A stretch of 57,067 bases of DNA, from NCBI GenBank assembly GCA_903951405.1, contig CAJBBV010000173.1:1-57067 (forward strand), given 5' to 3'. A program made the translations under genes and the position numbers. Source of the stretch: an uncultured bacterium (GTDB lineage: Bacteria > Bacteroidota > Bacteroidia > Chitinophagales > Chitinophagaceae). Below the pieces are notes generated by a model. The model saw nothing but the letters and a program-made list of their open reading frames with translations, searched no databases and was not told the DNA's origin. Below are positions 40,018 through 49,441 of the stretch, piece after piece (the first letter of the stretch is position 1; the number at the start of each line of letters is the position of its first letter).

Positions 40018-40434
40018 ATGGTACAGGTTTTTTTATATGTGCACATCATTTGGTCAACTCGAAACAGGGAAAGTGTATTAACGAGGCCAGTAAGGGTTGT
40101 TCTATTTAGCCATTTAAAAAAACTAGCAGAGGAAAAAGGAATTCATTTATTGGAAGTGAATGGAGCCGAAGATCATGTTCATCTTTTATTGCAGTTGCAT
40201 CCTGCCCAGAATTTATCTCAGGTCATGAGGTTGTTGCGTTCTGAGTCTTCCGAATGGACAAACACCACTCAATTAATAAAGGGTGGGTTTGACTGGTCTG
40301 ATGAAATCATTGCTTATTCAGTGAGTCCGGGTTCACTTGCACAAGTGACATCCTTTATTGAAAGGCAAGAAGAGTATCATTTGACTAAGACGTTTCAAAC
40401 AGAAATCGAAGTTTTTTTAAAAACAGATAAGTAA
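40018..40434 (+). CDS. IS200-like Y1-type HUH transposase homologue, likely domesticated (catalytic Tyr appears replaced by Phe)
   Basis: VHIIWSTRNRESVLT, HUH motif EDHVHLLLQL, MRLLRSESSEW and SFIERQEEYHLTKTFQ, where family members usually show YI.NQEEHH. No recognisable flanking inverted repeats. Confidence 0.8.
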   Translation: MVQVFLYVHIIWSTRNRESVLTRPVRVVLFSHLKKLAEEKGIHLLEVNGAEDHVHLLLQLHPAQNLSQVMRLLRSESSEWTNTTQLIKGGFDWSDEIIAYSVSPGSLAQVTSFIERQEEYHLTKTFQTEIEVFLKTDK

Positions 40435-40438
40435 TAGT

Positions 40439-41482
40439 ATGACGAGTATGAAAAAAATGCGTTTTCAATTTTCACAGAAAATAGTGGATTGCTACTTTGA
40501 TGCATCGTTCAAACGTCTTGAAGAGATTGTAAACAAAGAGAAGGCAATCATTATTACTGATGAAAATGTTTTTGTTGCGCATAAAAGTAAATTCAAGAAG
40601 TGGAATGTAATCACCTTGAAAGCTGGTGAGGAGTATAAGGTTCAGGCTACGGTGGACGCCGTCATTGCTCAGTTGATAGAATTTTCTGCAGATAGACAAA
40701 CGACATTAATTGGTATTGGAGGGGGAGTAATTACAGACCTTACCGGCTATATCGCTTCGGTATACATGAGGGGCATTGAGTTTGGTTTTGTGCCTACATC
40801 ATTATTAGCTATGGTAGATGCTTCTATTGGAGGTAAAAACGGTATCGATGTTGGCGAATATAAAAATATGGTGGGTATCATACGTCAACCCTCTTTCTTG
40901 TTTTATGATCTTGATTTCTTGAAAACATTACCAGATTCAGAATGGAGTAATGGGTTTGCTGAGATCATCAAGCATGCTTGTATATTGGATAGCAAAACGT
41001 TTTCATTGTTAGAGAAAAGCAATATTGCTAAAGTGAAGCGTGACAAATCCCTTCTTAGGGATATTATTCTGCGCAATGTAAAATTGAAAGTGGGTGTTGT
41101 TAAAGCGGATGAATTTGAAACAGGCAATAGAAAGTTGCTCAATTTCGGTCATACCCTTGGACATGCCTTGGAAACTCAATATGAATTGACGCATGGTCAA
41201 GCTGTTTCATTAGGAATGATTTTCGCTTCATGGCTTTCAGAAAAAGCAGTGGGACTAAAAGGGGCAGATAGAATAGAAAAAGTATTGATAGAATATGGAT
41301 TACCGACCAGAGGAAAATTTGATGTAAAAAAAGTGTATAATGTCTTGAAGATGGATAAGAAGCGTGTGAACAAAGACATGAGCTATATTTTATTGCAAAA
41401 AATAGGAACTGGTTTAATACAAAAGATTTCTGTTGATGCACTGCATGAACATTTAGTTGAGTTTAATAACATGATTAAGTAA
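40439..41482 (+). CDS. aroB: 3-dehydroquinate synthase
   Basis: GIGGGVITDLTGYIASVYMRGIEFGFVPTSLLAMVDASIGGKNGID and LLNFGHTLGHALE. The start could be 40448. Confidence 0.96.
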   Translation: MTSMKKMRFQFSQKIVDCYFDASFKRLEEIVNKEKAIIITDENVFVAHKSKFKKWNVITLKAGEEYKVQATVDAVIAQLIEFSADRQTTLIGIGGGVITDLTGYIASVYMRGIEFGFVPTSLLAMVDASIGGKNGIDVGEYKNMVGIIRQPSFLFYDLDFLKTLPDSEWSNGFAEIIKHACILDSKTFSLLEKSNIAKVKRDKSLLRDIILRNVKLKVGVVKADEFETGNRKLLNFGHTLGHALETQYELTHGQAVSLGMIFASWLSEKAVGLKGADRIEKVLIEYGLPTRGKFDVKKVYNVLKMDKKRVNKDMSYILLQKIGTGLIQKISVDALHEHLVEFNNMIK

Positions 41483-41490
41483 TAAGTAAA

Positions 41491-42771
41491 ATGAAGGCAA
41501 TAGTTCATCCATCTGTATTGCATGGGAATATTAGTGCGCCAAGATCTAAAAGTGATATGCAGCGCGCTTGTGCCGCTGCATTGCTTCACGTTGGGAAAAC
41601 ATTGATATATACTCCAGGTAATTCAAATGATGATCTTGCAGCAATAGATGTGATTCAAAAACTTGGGGCAGTAATTATTGAGCATACAGATCATCTTGAA
41701 ATATCAAGTGTAGGTGTTATGCCCGTTAATGATACTGTATTTTGTGGTGAAAGTGGATTGGGAATAAGAATGTTCACTCCCATTGCTTCAATAAGTAGTC
41801 AGCAACTTACGTTGACTGGTTCAGGATCATTAATGAATCGACCAATGCATTTCTTTGATGAGATATTTCCAAAATTGGGTATTACTATTTCGTCTAACAA
41901 TGGAAAGCTTCCTATTCAGATTAAGGGGCCGTTGGTGCCTTCTACTATTGAGGTTGACGGGAGTTTGAGTTCTCAGTTTTTAACTGGACTTTTATTCGCT
42001 TTTTCAGCTTCAAATGCATCTGACGTTACCATAAAAGTAAAAGACTTAAAAAGTAGGCCATATATTGATATGACATTACAAGTGATTAAGGCATTTGGGA
42101 TGAAGCTTCCTATAGTCGATTCCTATGAGACGTTTTCATTTGGTCCTGCAACAACAATTTCTTCAACAGATACTATTCAGTATACCGTTGAGGGTGATTG
42201 GAGTGGAGCATCGTTTCTATTTGTGGCAGGGGCAATTTCTGCTGAGGTTGTTATTGAAGGAATGAATCCTGATTCTGTTCAAGCAGATAAGCAAATACTA
42301 AAGGCAATACAATCCTGTGGCGCACACTTGATTTATAATGATGGGCGATATGTGGTTTCTCCGGGTGAACTTGTTGCATTTGAATTTGATGCAACAGAAT
42401 GTCCTGATTTATTTCCACCATTGGTTTCGTTGGCTGCCTATTGCAAAGGCATAACAAAAATTAAGGGTGCTAAGAGATTAACACATAAAGAAAGCGATAG
42501 GGCCTTAACACTTCAGGATGTCTTTGGTAAAATGGGCATAAAAATTGACTTGGACGATGATGTCATGTATGTTCATGGTGGCAGCGTTTTGAATACAGCT
42601 GAGGTTCATTCTCATCATGATCATCGAATTGCCATGGCTGCTGCGGTTGCTGCATTGTGTGCAGATGGACCTGTGATTATAAACGATGCGGAAGCTATCA
42701 ATAAATCGTATCCTGATTTTTATCATCATATGATTTCACTCGGCGCTAAAATTACTTTAGAAACGAATTAA
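41491..42771 (+). CDS. aroA: 3-phosphoshikimate 1-carboxyvinyltransferase (EPSP synthase)
   Basis: SAPRSKSDMQRACAAALL, SGLGIRMFTPIA, DGSLSSQFLTGLLFA and HHDHRIAMAAAVAAL motifs. Confidence 0.95.
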   Translation: MKAIVHPSVLHGNISAPRSKSDMQRACAAALLHVGKTLIYTPGNSNDDLAAIDVIQKLGAVIIEHTDHLEISSVGVMPVNDTVFCGESGLGIRMFTPIASISSQQLTLTGSGSLMNRPMHFFDEIFPKLGITISSNNGKLPIQIKGPLVPSTIEVDGSLSSQFLTGLLFAFSASNASDVTIKVKDLKSRPYIDMTLQVIKAFGMKLPIVDSYETFSFGPATTISSTDTIQYTVEGDWSGASFLFVAGAISAEVVIEGMNPDSVQADKQILKAIQSCGAHLIYNDGRYVVSPGELVAFEFDATECPDLFPPLVSLAAYCKGITKIKGAKRLTHKESDRALTLQDVFGKMGIKIDLDDDVMYVHGGSVLNTAEVHSHHDHRIAMAAAVAALCADGPVIINDAEAINKSYPDFYHHMISLGAKITLETN

Positions 42772-42780
42772 ATAATAGTC

Positions 42781-43776
42781 ATGAACCATTTCGGAAAAAT
42801 TTTTTCAGTATCTATTTTTGGTGAATCACATGGAGAAGGTTTAGGCGTAGTGATTGATGGTTGTCCTGCTGGTATGCCATTAGCAGTAGAAGATTTTATT
42901 GTGGATACAGAAAGAAGAAAAGGCGGTATACAAAAAGGGACAACGCCAAGACAAGAAGAAGATTTACCGATATTTAAAAGTGGCGTATTTAATGGTAAAA
43001 CTACGGGTGCTCCATTGATGTTACTTTTTGAAAATAAAAATACGCGATCTGGTGATTATGAGAAACAGCGTGCTGTTCCAAGGCCAGGGCATGCTGATTT
43101 TGTTGCCAACCGAAAATTTGGAGGGTTTGAAGATTTTAGAGGTGGTGGGCATTTTAGTGGACGACTTACACTTTGCCTTGTAGCGGCTGGTGTGGTAGCT
43201 AAAAAAATATTGAAAGGAATAACAGTTATTTCGGAAATCGTTTCGATAGGTGGTGAGTCTTCAGTTGAACTTGGATTACAGAAAGCGATAGATCAAAAGG
43301 ATTCTGTTGGTGGTATCGTGGAGTGTAAAGTGAATGGATTGCCGTTGGGTTTAGGTGAGCCATTTTTTGATTCTGCAGAGTCGCTCATTTCACATGCTGT
43401 ATTTGCTATCCCAGCGGTTCGAGGCATAGAATTCGGTACAGGATTCAACGCTGCTTCTATGTTTGGAGTAGATCATAATGATGCAATAGAAAATAAAGAT
43501 GGTAAAACAACTACAAACCATGCAGGTGGAATTATAGGGGGCATTACCAACGGTAATGAGGTTGTTTTTAGAATTGCCATTAAGCCAACTTCTTCTACTC
43601 CCAAAGAACAACATACATACAATTGGGAAACCGATGCCATGGAAAACTTTTCAGTGCGAGGAAGGCATGATTTATGCATTGCGTTAAGAGTTCCACCAGT
43701 ACTTGAAGCGGTTACGGCATTTGTATTTGCTGACCTCATGTTGCGGTCGCAACATATAAAACCCGTATATTCATAA
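42781..43776 (+). CDS. aroC: Chorismate synthase
   Basis: FGESHGEGLGVVIDGCPAGM, RPGHADF, FRGGGHFSGRLT and GRHDLCIALRVPPVLEA motifs. Confidence 0.97.
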   Translation: MNHFGKIFSVSIFGESHGEGLGVVIDGCPAGMPLAVEDFIVDTERRKGGIQKGTTPRQEEDLPIFKSGVFNGKTTGAPLMLLFENKNTRSGDYEKQRAVPRPGHADFVANRKFGGFEDFRGGGHFSGRLTLCLVAAGVVAKKILKGITVISEIVSIGGESSVELGLQKAIDQKDSVGGIVECKVNGLPLGLGEPFFDSAESLISHAVFAIPAVRGIEFGTGFNAASMFGVDHNDAIENKDGKTTTNHAGGIIGGITNGNEVVFRIAIKPTSSTPKEQHTYNWETDAMENFSVRGRHDLCIALRVPPVLEAVTAFVFADLMLRSQHIKPVYS

Positions 43777-43790
43777 CCGAAATTCAACAC

Positions 43791-44090
43791 ATGGCTAAAA
43801 TTTATCATATTACTACTGCTGAAGCTTGGAAAAAAGCAAAGGCAGAAGGCGTTTATTCTTCCCCGGCGCTAAATGCAGAAGGCTTTATACATTGCTGTGA
43901 GGCTAGCCAAGTAGATTATATAAAAGACAAATATTACAAGGGCATCAGTGATTTGATGCAACTCACTATTGAAACGGATAAACTTTCAAGTCAATTTATA
44001 TTTGAGTGGTCTCCTTCATTAGAACAAACATTTCCACACGTATACGGACCAATAAATCTAGATTCGGTCATTTCCGTAGAGTCTATATAG
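43791..44090 (+). CDS. DUF952-family protein
   Basis: KIYHITTAEAWKKAKAEGVYSSPALNAEGFIHCCEASQV and FPHVYGPINLDSV motifs. Confidence 0.85.
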   Translation: MAKIYHITTAEAWKKAKAEGVYSSPALNAEGFIHCCEASQVDYIKDKYYKGISDLMQLTIETDKLSSQFIFEWSPSLEQTFPHVYGPINLDSVISVESI

Positions 44091-44094
44091 CTGT

Positions 44095-44958
44095 TTATTT
44101 TATAACCTGATTTTGGAATTCGTGGCTGGAAAACTTTCCGCCTAAATCCAAAACGCAGTAGCCTTGATTTTCTTTCTGAGCAACATGGATGAATTCATTT
44201 ACGTCTACTGTATTGAATTCAAACAGATCATAGTGGCATGGAATGATTACTGGTATATTAGATTTCTTACCAACTAGTACGGCTTCTTTTGCATTTAAAT
44301 TGCCTGCCACTTTTCTCGCTGGGTCGTTTCCATTTATGGGCAATAAGGCTAAATTGGGATTATGCTGTTTAATTAAGGAAATCATCTCTTCGTATAGTAA
44401 TGTATCTCCGCTGTGGTATATAGACCATTTTCCAAGTTTAATTATGTAACCCAAAAAACGGCATTTACCTCTTTCGTCTTTTTCAATTGTATTATGAGCT
44501 GCAGGGATTGCGCTTATGCTAAATGTTGGTGCTACGTAAGACTCTCCTGCGTCTAATCCAATAGGGATATGGTTTTCAAGCTGAAGTCTTTCACAAACAA
44601 ATGATCTATTGGCTTCAGGTATAATCAGTTTGCAGTCTGAATTATTTTTTAAAATCGGAATAATTGTTTCAGCATCTAAGTGGTCTGTATGGTTGTGGCT
44701 AGAAGAGATATAATCTATACGCGGAAGTTCAGACGGAGAAATAACTAGCTCACTGATTCGAACATGTGGCTTTTCGGTTTTTTCATATTTTTTAGTGAGT
44801 GAATCCGACAAATAGGGGTCGATAAGGATTCTGATATTTTTATACTGCAACAAATAACCGCTTTGTCCTAGCCACCAGATATGAAAATTTTCTTCATCCT
44901 TGCTTGCATGGAGAATATCGTCAATGAGAGACTGGTTTTTTCGAATAGCTTTTATCAT
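44095..44958 (-). CDS. MBL-fold metal-dependent hydrolase (UlaG-like)
   Basis: IWWLGQSGYLLQYKNIRILIDPYLSDS, SSHNHTDHLDAETI and YHSGDTLLYEEM motifs. Confidence 0.85.
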   Translation of the reverse strand: MIKAIRKNQSLIDDILHASKDEENFHIWWLGQSGYLLQYKNIRILIDPYLSDSLTKKYEKTEKPHVRISELVISPSELPRIDYISSSHNHTDHLDAETIIPILKNNSDCKLIIPEANRSFVCERLQLENHIPIGLDAGESYVAPTFSISAIPAAHNTIEKDERGKCRFLGYIIKLGKWSIYHSGDTLLYEEMISLIKQHNPNLALLPINGNDPARKVAGNLNAKEAVLVGKKSNIPVIIPCHYDLFEFNTVDVNEFIHVAQKENQGYCVLDLGGKFSSHEFQNQVIK

Positions 44959-44967
44959 ATCAAATTT

Positions 44968-45987
44968 TCATCGCATTTGTTTTGCACCTTCCACCATATT
45001 GATCAGCTTTTGTTTTGAAGCCCATCGTGCTGTTTGGCTTAACCCACAATCTGGAGCAACCGATAGCTTTTCAGCTGGAACATATTGCAAGCATTTTTTA
45101 ATTCGTTCTTTTACGTCTTCTACAGATTCGATGTAATAATTTTTGACATCTATTATGCCAACAGAAACGTCCATTTTTTCAGCGAAGTTTGCCAATAGTT
45201 CTATTTCTGCAAATTCTCTATTGGCCATTTCGATATGAATTTCATTCACGTTCATGTTGAGGAAATCTGGCAGCATAGGTTTTAAGCTTCTATATCCAAC
45301 AGGTCTTCCTTTGAAGTTGCCAAAGCATAGGTGCGTTGAAAGCCTGCATTTATCTTTAATGACAGATACTGTCTCATTGAAAATAGATACAAACCTTTTT
45401 GTATCTTCTTTATATGCATAGCAGCTCATTGATGGCTCATCTAATGTAATTTCTGTACATCCTGCAGCAACTAAATCAATTAGTTCTTTTTGTATGATTG
45501 GTATCAAAGCAGCTGTAATTTCCCAACGATCTTTATATTGTTCATTGGGTAATAATCTTCCGCTCAATGTATAAGGCCCGGGTAAGCTTGTTTTTAATGT
45601 TGGTCCACTTGGAGCAAGTCTTTTAAGTCTTAGGTATTCTTTGATTGATCCTAAACCATTTGGCGCAATTAAACTTGATGTTATGCTATGTTTTCCGCGT
45701 TGGTCATGTGCAGGCGGACCGAATTTTCTTGTTTCGGTATGATTCGGTTGAATCCCTTTGATGAATCCGTAGAATGAAAGATTAAAATCAAATCGTGTTT
45801 GTTCTCCATCTGTTATAACATCTAATCCTGCTTTTACTTGGTCATGAATAGCAGCAATTACAGCATCTTCAGCCATTTCTTCAATGTCTGCAGCACCAAA
45901 TGAATTTAAGTTTTGTGTAGCATATTCTAGCCAACCTGGAAATGGGTAGCTTCCTACTACTGTTGTGCGAATTGGTATGGGTTGCAT
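44968..45987 (-). CDS. Short (core) cobalamin-independent methionine synthase-like protein
   Basis: TTVVGSYPFPGW, ITDGEQTRFDF, LDEPSMSCYAYKED, STHLCFGNFKG, IHIEMANRE and APDCGLSQTARW motifs. Only the MetE C-terminal-type barrel is present. The MQPIPIRTT start avoids overlap with the upstream gene. Confidence 0.85.
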   Translation of the reverse strand: MQPIPIRTTVVGSYPFPGWLEYATQNLNSFGAADIEEMAEDAVIAAIHDQVKAGLDVITDGEQTRFDFNLSFYGFIKGIQPNHTETRKFGPPAHDQRGKHSITSSLIAPNGLGSIKEYLRLKRLAPSGPTLKTSLPGPYTLSGRLLPNEQYKDRWEITAALIPIIQKELIDLVAAGCTEITLDEPSMSCYAYKEDTKRFVSIFNETVSVIKDKCRLSTHLCFGNFKGRPVGYRSLKPMLPDFLNMNVNEIHIEMANREFAEIELLANFAEKMDVSVGIIDVKNYYIESVEDVKERIKKCLQYVPAEKLSVAPDCGLSQTARWASKQKLINMVEGAKQMR

Positions 45988-45994
45988 GGTTTTG

Positions 45995-46774
45995 TTATTG
46001 TTTGAATTGATATAGTTTTGATAATCGTATTGCGTGTTCGTCGTATGCCTTTTCAAAAAGTTCTGTTGCCTTTTTTTCTCCTACTATATTCGAAGCTGTC
46101 AACACAGTAGGAGGGTGTCCTGCTTTGGTTAATATGGAGGCAATCTTTGCTTTGATGCTATTTATTAGTAGGATGCCACCTAGGGATGATCCAGGGGAAA
46201 CTGGCGTGGGCAATCCTTCAATATGAATCATGGAATCACCTTGTGGCGCTCCGGTATCCAATATCAAATCAGATACGTCGCTTAATTTTATACCATCTTT
46301 TCGTTTACTCTTACTTGCCTCAGCATGTAGCGTTGAAATGATGCTTACTACTTTAATATTATTTTTTTTGAAGCCCTCTGCCATTTCAATTGGCACGATA
46401 TTGGTTCCTCCTGAGGATATTATTAGTGCGGTGTCTTGATCGGTTAATACAAAATTTCTTAATATTCGATCTGCGAGCCCACTAACATTTTCTAAAAACA
46501 TAGCTTGTCGTTGACCATTAGCACCTACAACTAAGTTGTGGAAGGTCAAGGACAATTCAACGATTGGATTGAATCCTGGAAAAGATCCATAACGAGGCCA
46601 CATTTCTTCAACCATAATTCTACTGTGCCCTGATCCAAATACATGCACCATTCTTCCCGCGAGTATAGATTGTGCAAACCACTCTGCTGCCATGGCTATT
46701 TCCTTTTCTTGTGCTTCAATCCGATCACAGATTAATCTGCCTTTATTAATGTATTCTTTTATTTCACTCATCAT
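45995..46774 (-). CDS. SIS-domain sugar isomerase-like protein (UPF0309-type)
   Basis: VHVFGSGHSRIMVEEMWPRYGSFPGFNPI, LIISSGGTNIVPIEMAEGFKKNNIKVVSI and LDTGAPQGDSM motifs. Confidence 0.83.
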   Translation of the reverse strand: MMSEIKEYINKGRLICDRIEAQEKEIAMAAEWFAQSILAGRMVHVFGSGHSRIMVEEMWPRYGSFPGFNPIVELSLTFHNLVVGANGQRQAMFLENVSGLADRILRNFVLTDQDTALIISSGGTNIVPIEMAEGFKKNNIKVVSIISTLHAEASKSKRKDGIKLSDVSDLILDTGAPQGDSMIHIEGLPTPVSPGSSLGGILLINSIKAKIASILTKAGHPPTVLTASNIVGEKKATELFEKAYDEHAIRLSKLYQFKQ

Positions 46775-47673
46775 GAATTGTTTTTATTTTCTAAAAATGA
46801 AAATGCCGCAGCACCTATTGCGCCTGATTGTTCTCCAAAGTGGGCTATTTCTATTTGCATGCGATTTTCGCCAATGCGCCACTCATATTCGTTGATCAAT
46901 TTTTCTAACGGATCAGTTAATATACTTCCAGCCTTTGTGATTCCTCCTGCAAGAATGATTTTTTCAGGAGATAAAATATTACCAATGGATGCAATAGCTA
47001 CGGCTAATGCTTTGATGGATTTAAGCCATATGTCATGCGCAAACAAGTCATCGTTTTTCATGGCTTCTATTAGTTCGGCAGTGTCATGAAATTTTCCATT
47101 GGATCTTTTGTTGATGGAATAATTTCCAATGGCTTCTTCAAGGCTACCCGGCATGCCACATATGTCTGGTTCGCCATCGAGATTGATTGACATGTGACCA
47201 ATATGTCCTGCTTTTTGAAATGCTCCTTGGTGTATTTTCCCATTAATTAATAAGGCACCTCCAACTCCTGTGCCAATTGTAATTATCACTGCATCCTTAC
47301 AGTTTTTAGCTGCTCCAAAACGGGCTTCAGCTGAAAGGGCTGCTACAGCGTCATTTACAACAAACACCTCTCTCCCTAAAAATTCAGCCCAATCAAAGCC
47401 TTCAATGCCTTGAAGTCTTCCTGGCATAAGTTGAATGCATTTATTATACTTATCAGGAATTCCTGGAGCGGAAAGACCAACATAAAATTCGTTTTCATCT
47501 AGATTAACGTTGAGTTGATTGAAAGCTGATTTCGCACTGTCTTTCCATTTACCTTGTTCATCAAGGGTTGGAACAATGATCTCATGTAATACATTGCCGA
47601 TATCATCAATTAGCACGGCCTTTACACGTGTTCCACCTAGATCTATACCAATTGCTTTTGTTACTGCTTTCAT
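46771..47673 (-). CDS. ROK-family sugar kinase
   Basis: AIGIDLGGTRVKAVLID, VVNDAVAALSAEARFGAAKN and IGTGVGGALLINGKIHQGAFQKAGHIGHMSIN motifs. Confidence 0.9.
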   Translation of the reverse strand: MKAVTKAIGIDLGGTRVKAVLIDDIGNVLHEIIVPTLDEQGKWKDSAKSAFNQLNVNLDENEFYVGLSAPGIPDKYNKCIQLMPGRLQGIEGFDWAEFLGREVFVVNDAVAALSAEARFGAAKNCKDAVIITIGTGVGGALLINGKIHQGAFQKAGHIGHMSINLDGEPDICGMPGSLEEAIGNYSINKRSNGKFHDTAELIEAMKNDDLFAHDIWLKSIKALAVAIASIGNILSPEKIILAGGITKAGSILTDPLEKLINEYEWRIGENRMQIEIAHFGEQSGAIGAAAFSFLENKNNS

Positions 47674-47676
47674 ACC

Positions 47677-48450
47677 TTAAAATTGTCCTTCACTTACCGA
47701 CCAACCACCGTCTATTGAAATGTTTTGTCCTGTTATAAAGTTCCCTTGATCCGATAAAAATAATGCAGCCATGCCCGTTAAGTCTTCAGGCTGCCCTATT
47801 CGTCCACCTTGTAATGGTTGTTTTGTTTTAATGTATTCCATTATTTTTTCATTCCCCAATGCTCTCTTCGACATGGGACTTTCTACTAGTCCTGGTGAGA
47901 TTACATTAATACGGATATTGTCTTTTGCATAATAGGCAGCGGCAGTATGACTAAGTGCTATTATGGATGCTTTTGAAGTACTGTAGGCATGAGTGGAAAA
48001 AAAATGGGATGCAGGTTGGTTAGCGAGCACAGAGGAAATATTTACAATTGCACCACCTTTTCCTACCCGAAGAAAAGTATTGATGGCTGCTTTATTAGAA
48101 AGCATAACACTAGTTAGATTCAGCATTAATGTTTTTTCCCATGCGTCAATACTCATTTCGTGTAGTGGACCATCGCCAAAGCTTCTGCCACTTCCTCCTG
48201 CAACATGCAGCAGCCCATCAAAGCCATTATACTTTTCAATGCAGCACGTTATAGCATCTTCGGCAACGCTTTCATGTGTTGCATCTGCAAAAACAATATG
48301 ATTGTTTTTGTGATTAGCGCTGTTGTCATGATATTCGTTTTTACCTACTGAAATGATTTGAGCACCCTGGTTAATGAAATAGATGGCTGCTGATAATCCG
48401 ATACCACTTGTTCCGCCAATGATTACTATTTTTTTATCTTGAAGTAGCAT
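47677..48450 (-). CDS. Short-chain dehydrogenase/reductase
   Basis: IIGGTSGIGLSAAIYF, HVAGGSG, YSTSKASIIALS and ITGQNISIDGGWSV motifs. Confidence 0.9.
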   Translation of the reverse strand: MLLQDKKIVIIGGTSGIGLSAAIYFINQGAQIISVGKNEYHDNSANHKNNHIVFADATHESVAEDAITCCIEKYNGFDGLLHVAGGSGRSFGDGPLHEMSIDAWEKTLMLNLTSVMLSNKAAINTFLRVGKGGAIVNISSVLANQPASHFFSTHAYSTSKASIIALSHTAAAYYAKDNIRINVISPGLVESPMSKRALGNEKIMEYIKTKQPLQGGRIGQPEDLTGMAALFLSDQGNFITGQNISIDGGWSVSEGQF

Positions 48451-48451
48451 T

Positions 48452-49141
48452 TTATTTCAATTTTTCAAATGGAATATCTAATACGTTGTACTTATCGCCA
48501 TTTGGCAAATAGTAGTGCCACCATTCTGTATCAAATTTAATAAAGCCATTTTTTTCCATAATTTCTCGAAGGAACTCTCTGTTTTTTATTTTTTCCGGAG
48601 ATAAGTTCATGTATCCATGGTGTGCGCGTTCTGAAAAATCATCAAACTCAGTTGGCATATCTAATTCTTTTCCAATGTTGATATCAATTAATGTTAAATC
48701 AATTGCAATACCTCTGTTATGTCCACTGCCCTTGGAAGGATTGGCTACATATCGTTCGTCGTGAATGAGATCCCAAAATTTTTGCGTAACGGCATAGGGC
48801 CTATAGGCATCCCATACCTTAATGCTGATTCCTTTTTTGGCTAACTCATGGTTTATATTTACAAGTGCTTCAACTGCTTCTTTTCGCATAAACGTAAAAT
48901 GCAAGCCTTCAGGGTATAGCCTAACATGTGTGAAATTATCAGTCGTCGCATATTTAAGATCATACTCAATGGTTGGAATACTTTTTCGTAGTTCAATCAT
49001 TTCAATGCTAGCATCTATTGAAATATCTTTCCTTAATGTATTAATATCTGAGGTGATCTTCAGTTCCTGCGTTACGCTGGTTTGACCGGTTGAAGTAATC
49101 ATGTATAGTATAGAAAAAAGAGTAAATATATATTTTAACAT
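48452..49141 (-). CDS. D-Ala-D-Ala dipeptidase (VanX-like), secreted
   Basis: Signal peptide; WDAYRPYAVTQKFWDL, SGHNRGIAIDLTL and FDTEWWHYYL motifs. Confidence 0.88.
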   Translation of the reverse strand: MLKYIFTLFSILYMITSTGQTSVTQELKITSDINTLRKDISIDASIEMIELRKSIPTIEYDLKYATTDNFTHVRLYPEGLHFTFMRKEAVEALVNINHELAKKGISIKVWDAYRPYAVTQKFWDLIHDERYVANPSKGSGHNRGIAIDLTLIDINIGKELDMPTEFDDFSERAHHGYMNLSPEKIKNREFLREIMEKNGFIKFDTEWWHYYLPNGDKYNVLDIPFEKLK

Positions 49142-49411
49142 AATAGCTATGCGTTGGCGTCTGTAATGTTGTCTAAGTTAAAGAGATTGCATATGAAATT
49201 CAACTATACCGTCCTTTATTTAGGGCTAAAATGCGAGAGATTTAAGATTTCTAGTAGCTGAAATGTTCGTATTTATAATTGCGTTATTTATAGTTCGTAG
49301 TTCGGTAAAAAGTATACTAAAATGATCTGACGTTAAAAGCGTTTATTGGATTATAAAATACTGAAAATCAGTATTATACAGTTTCGGTATGTTGCTCTCA
49401 TTCAACTTTAA

Positions 49412-49419
49412 TACCTTTG
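49412..49419 (+). promoter_or_regulatory. Putative Bacteroidota -7 element for the rlpA-like gene
   Basis: TACCTTTG matches TAnnTTTG. Confidence 0.5.
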
Positions 49420-49441
49420 TATGCTAGTTAGAACGTGTCAA

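Noticed and set aside
45988-46056. Upstream extension of the MetE-like gene (MKRHTTNTQYDYQNYINSNNNKT)
   Set aside because: Overlaps the SIS gene and does not resemble the family; the start MQPIPIRTTVVGSYPFPG at 45987 is preferred.
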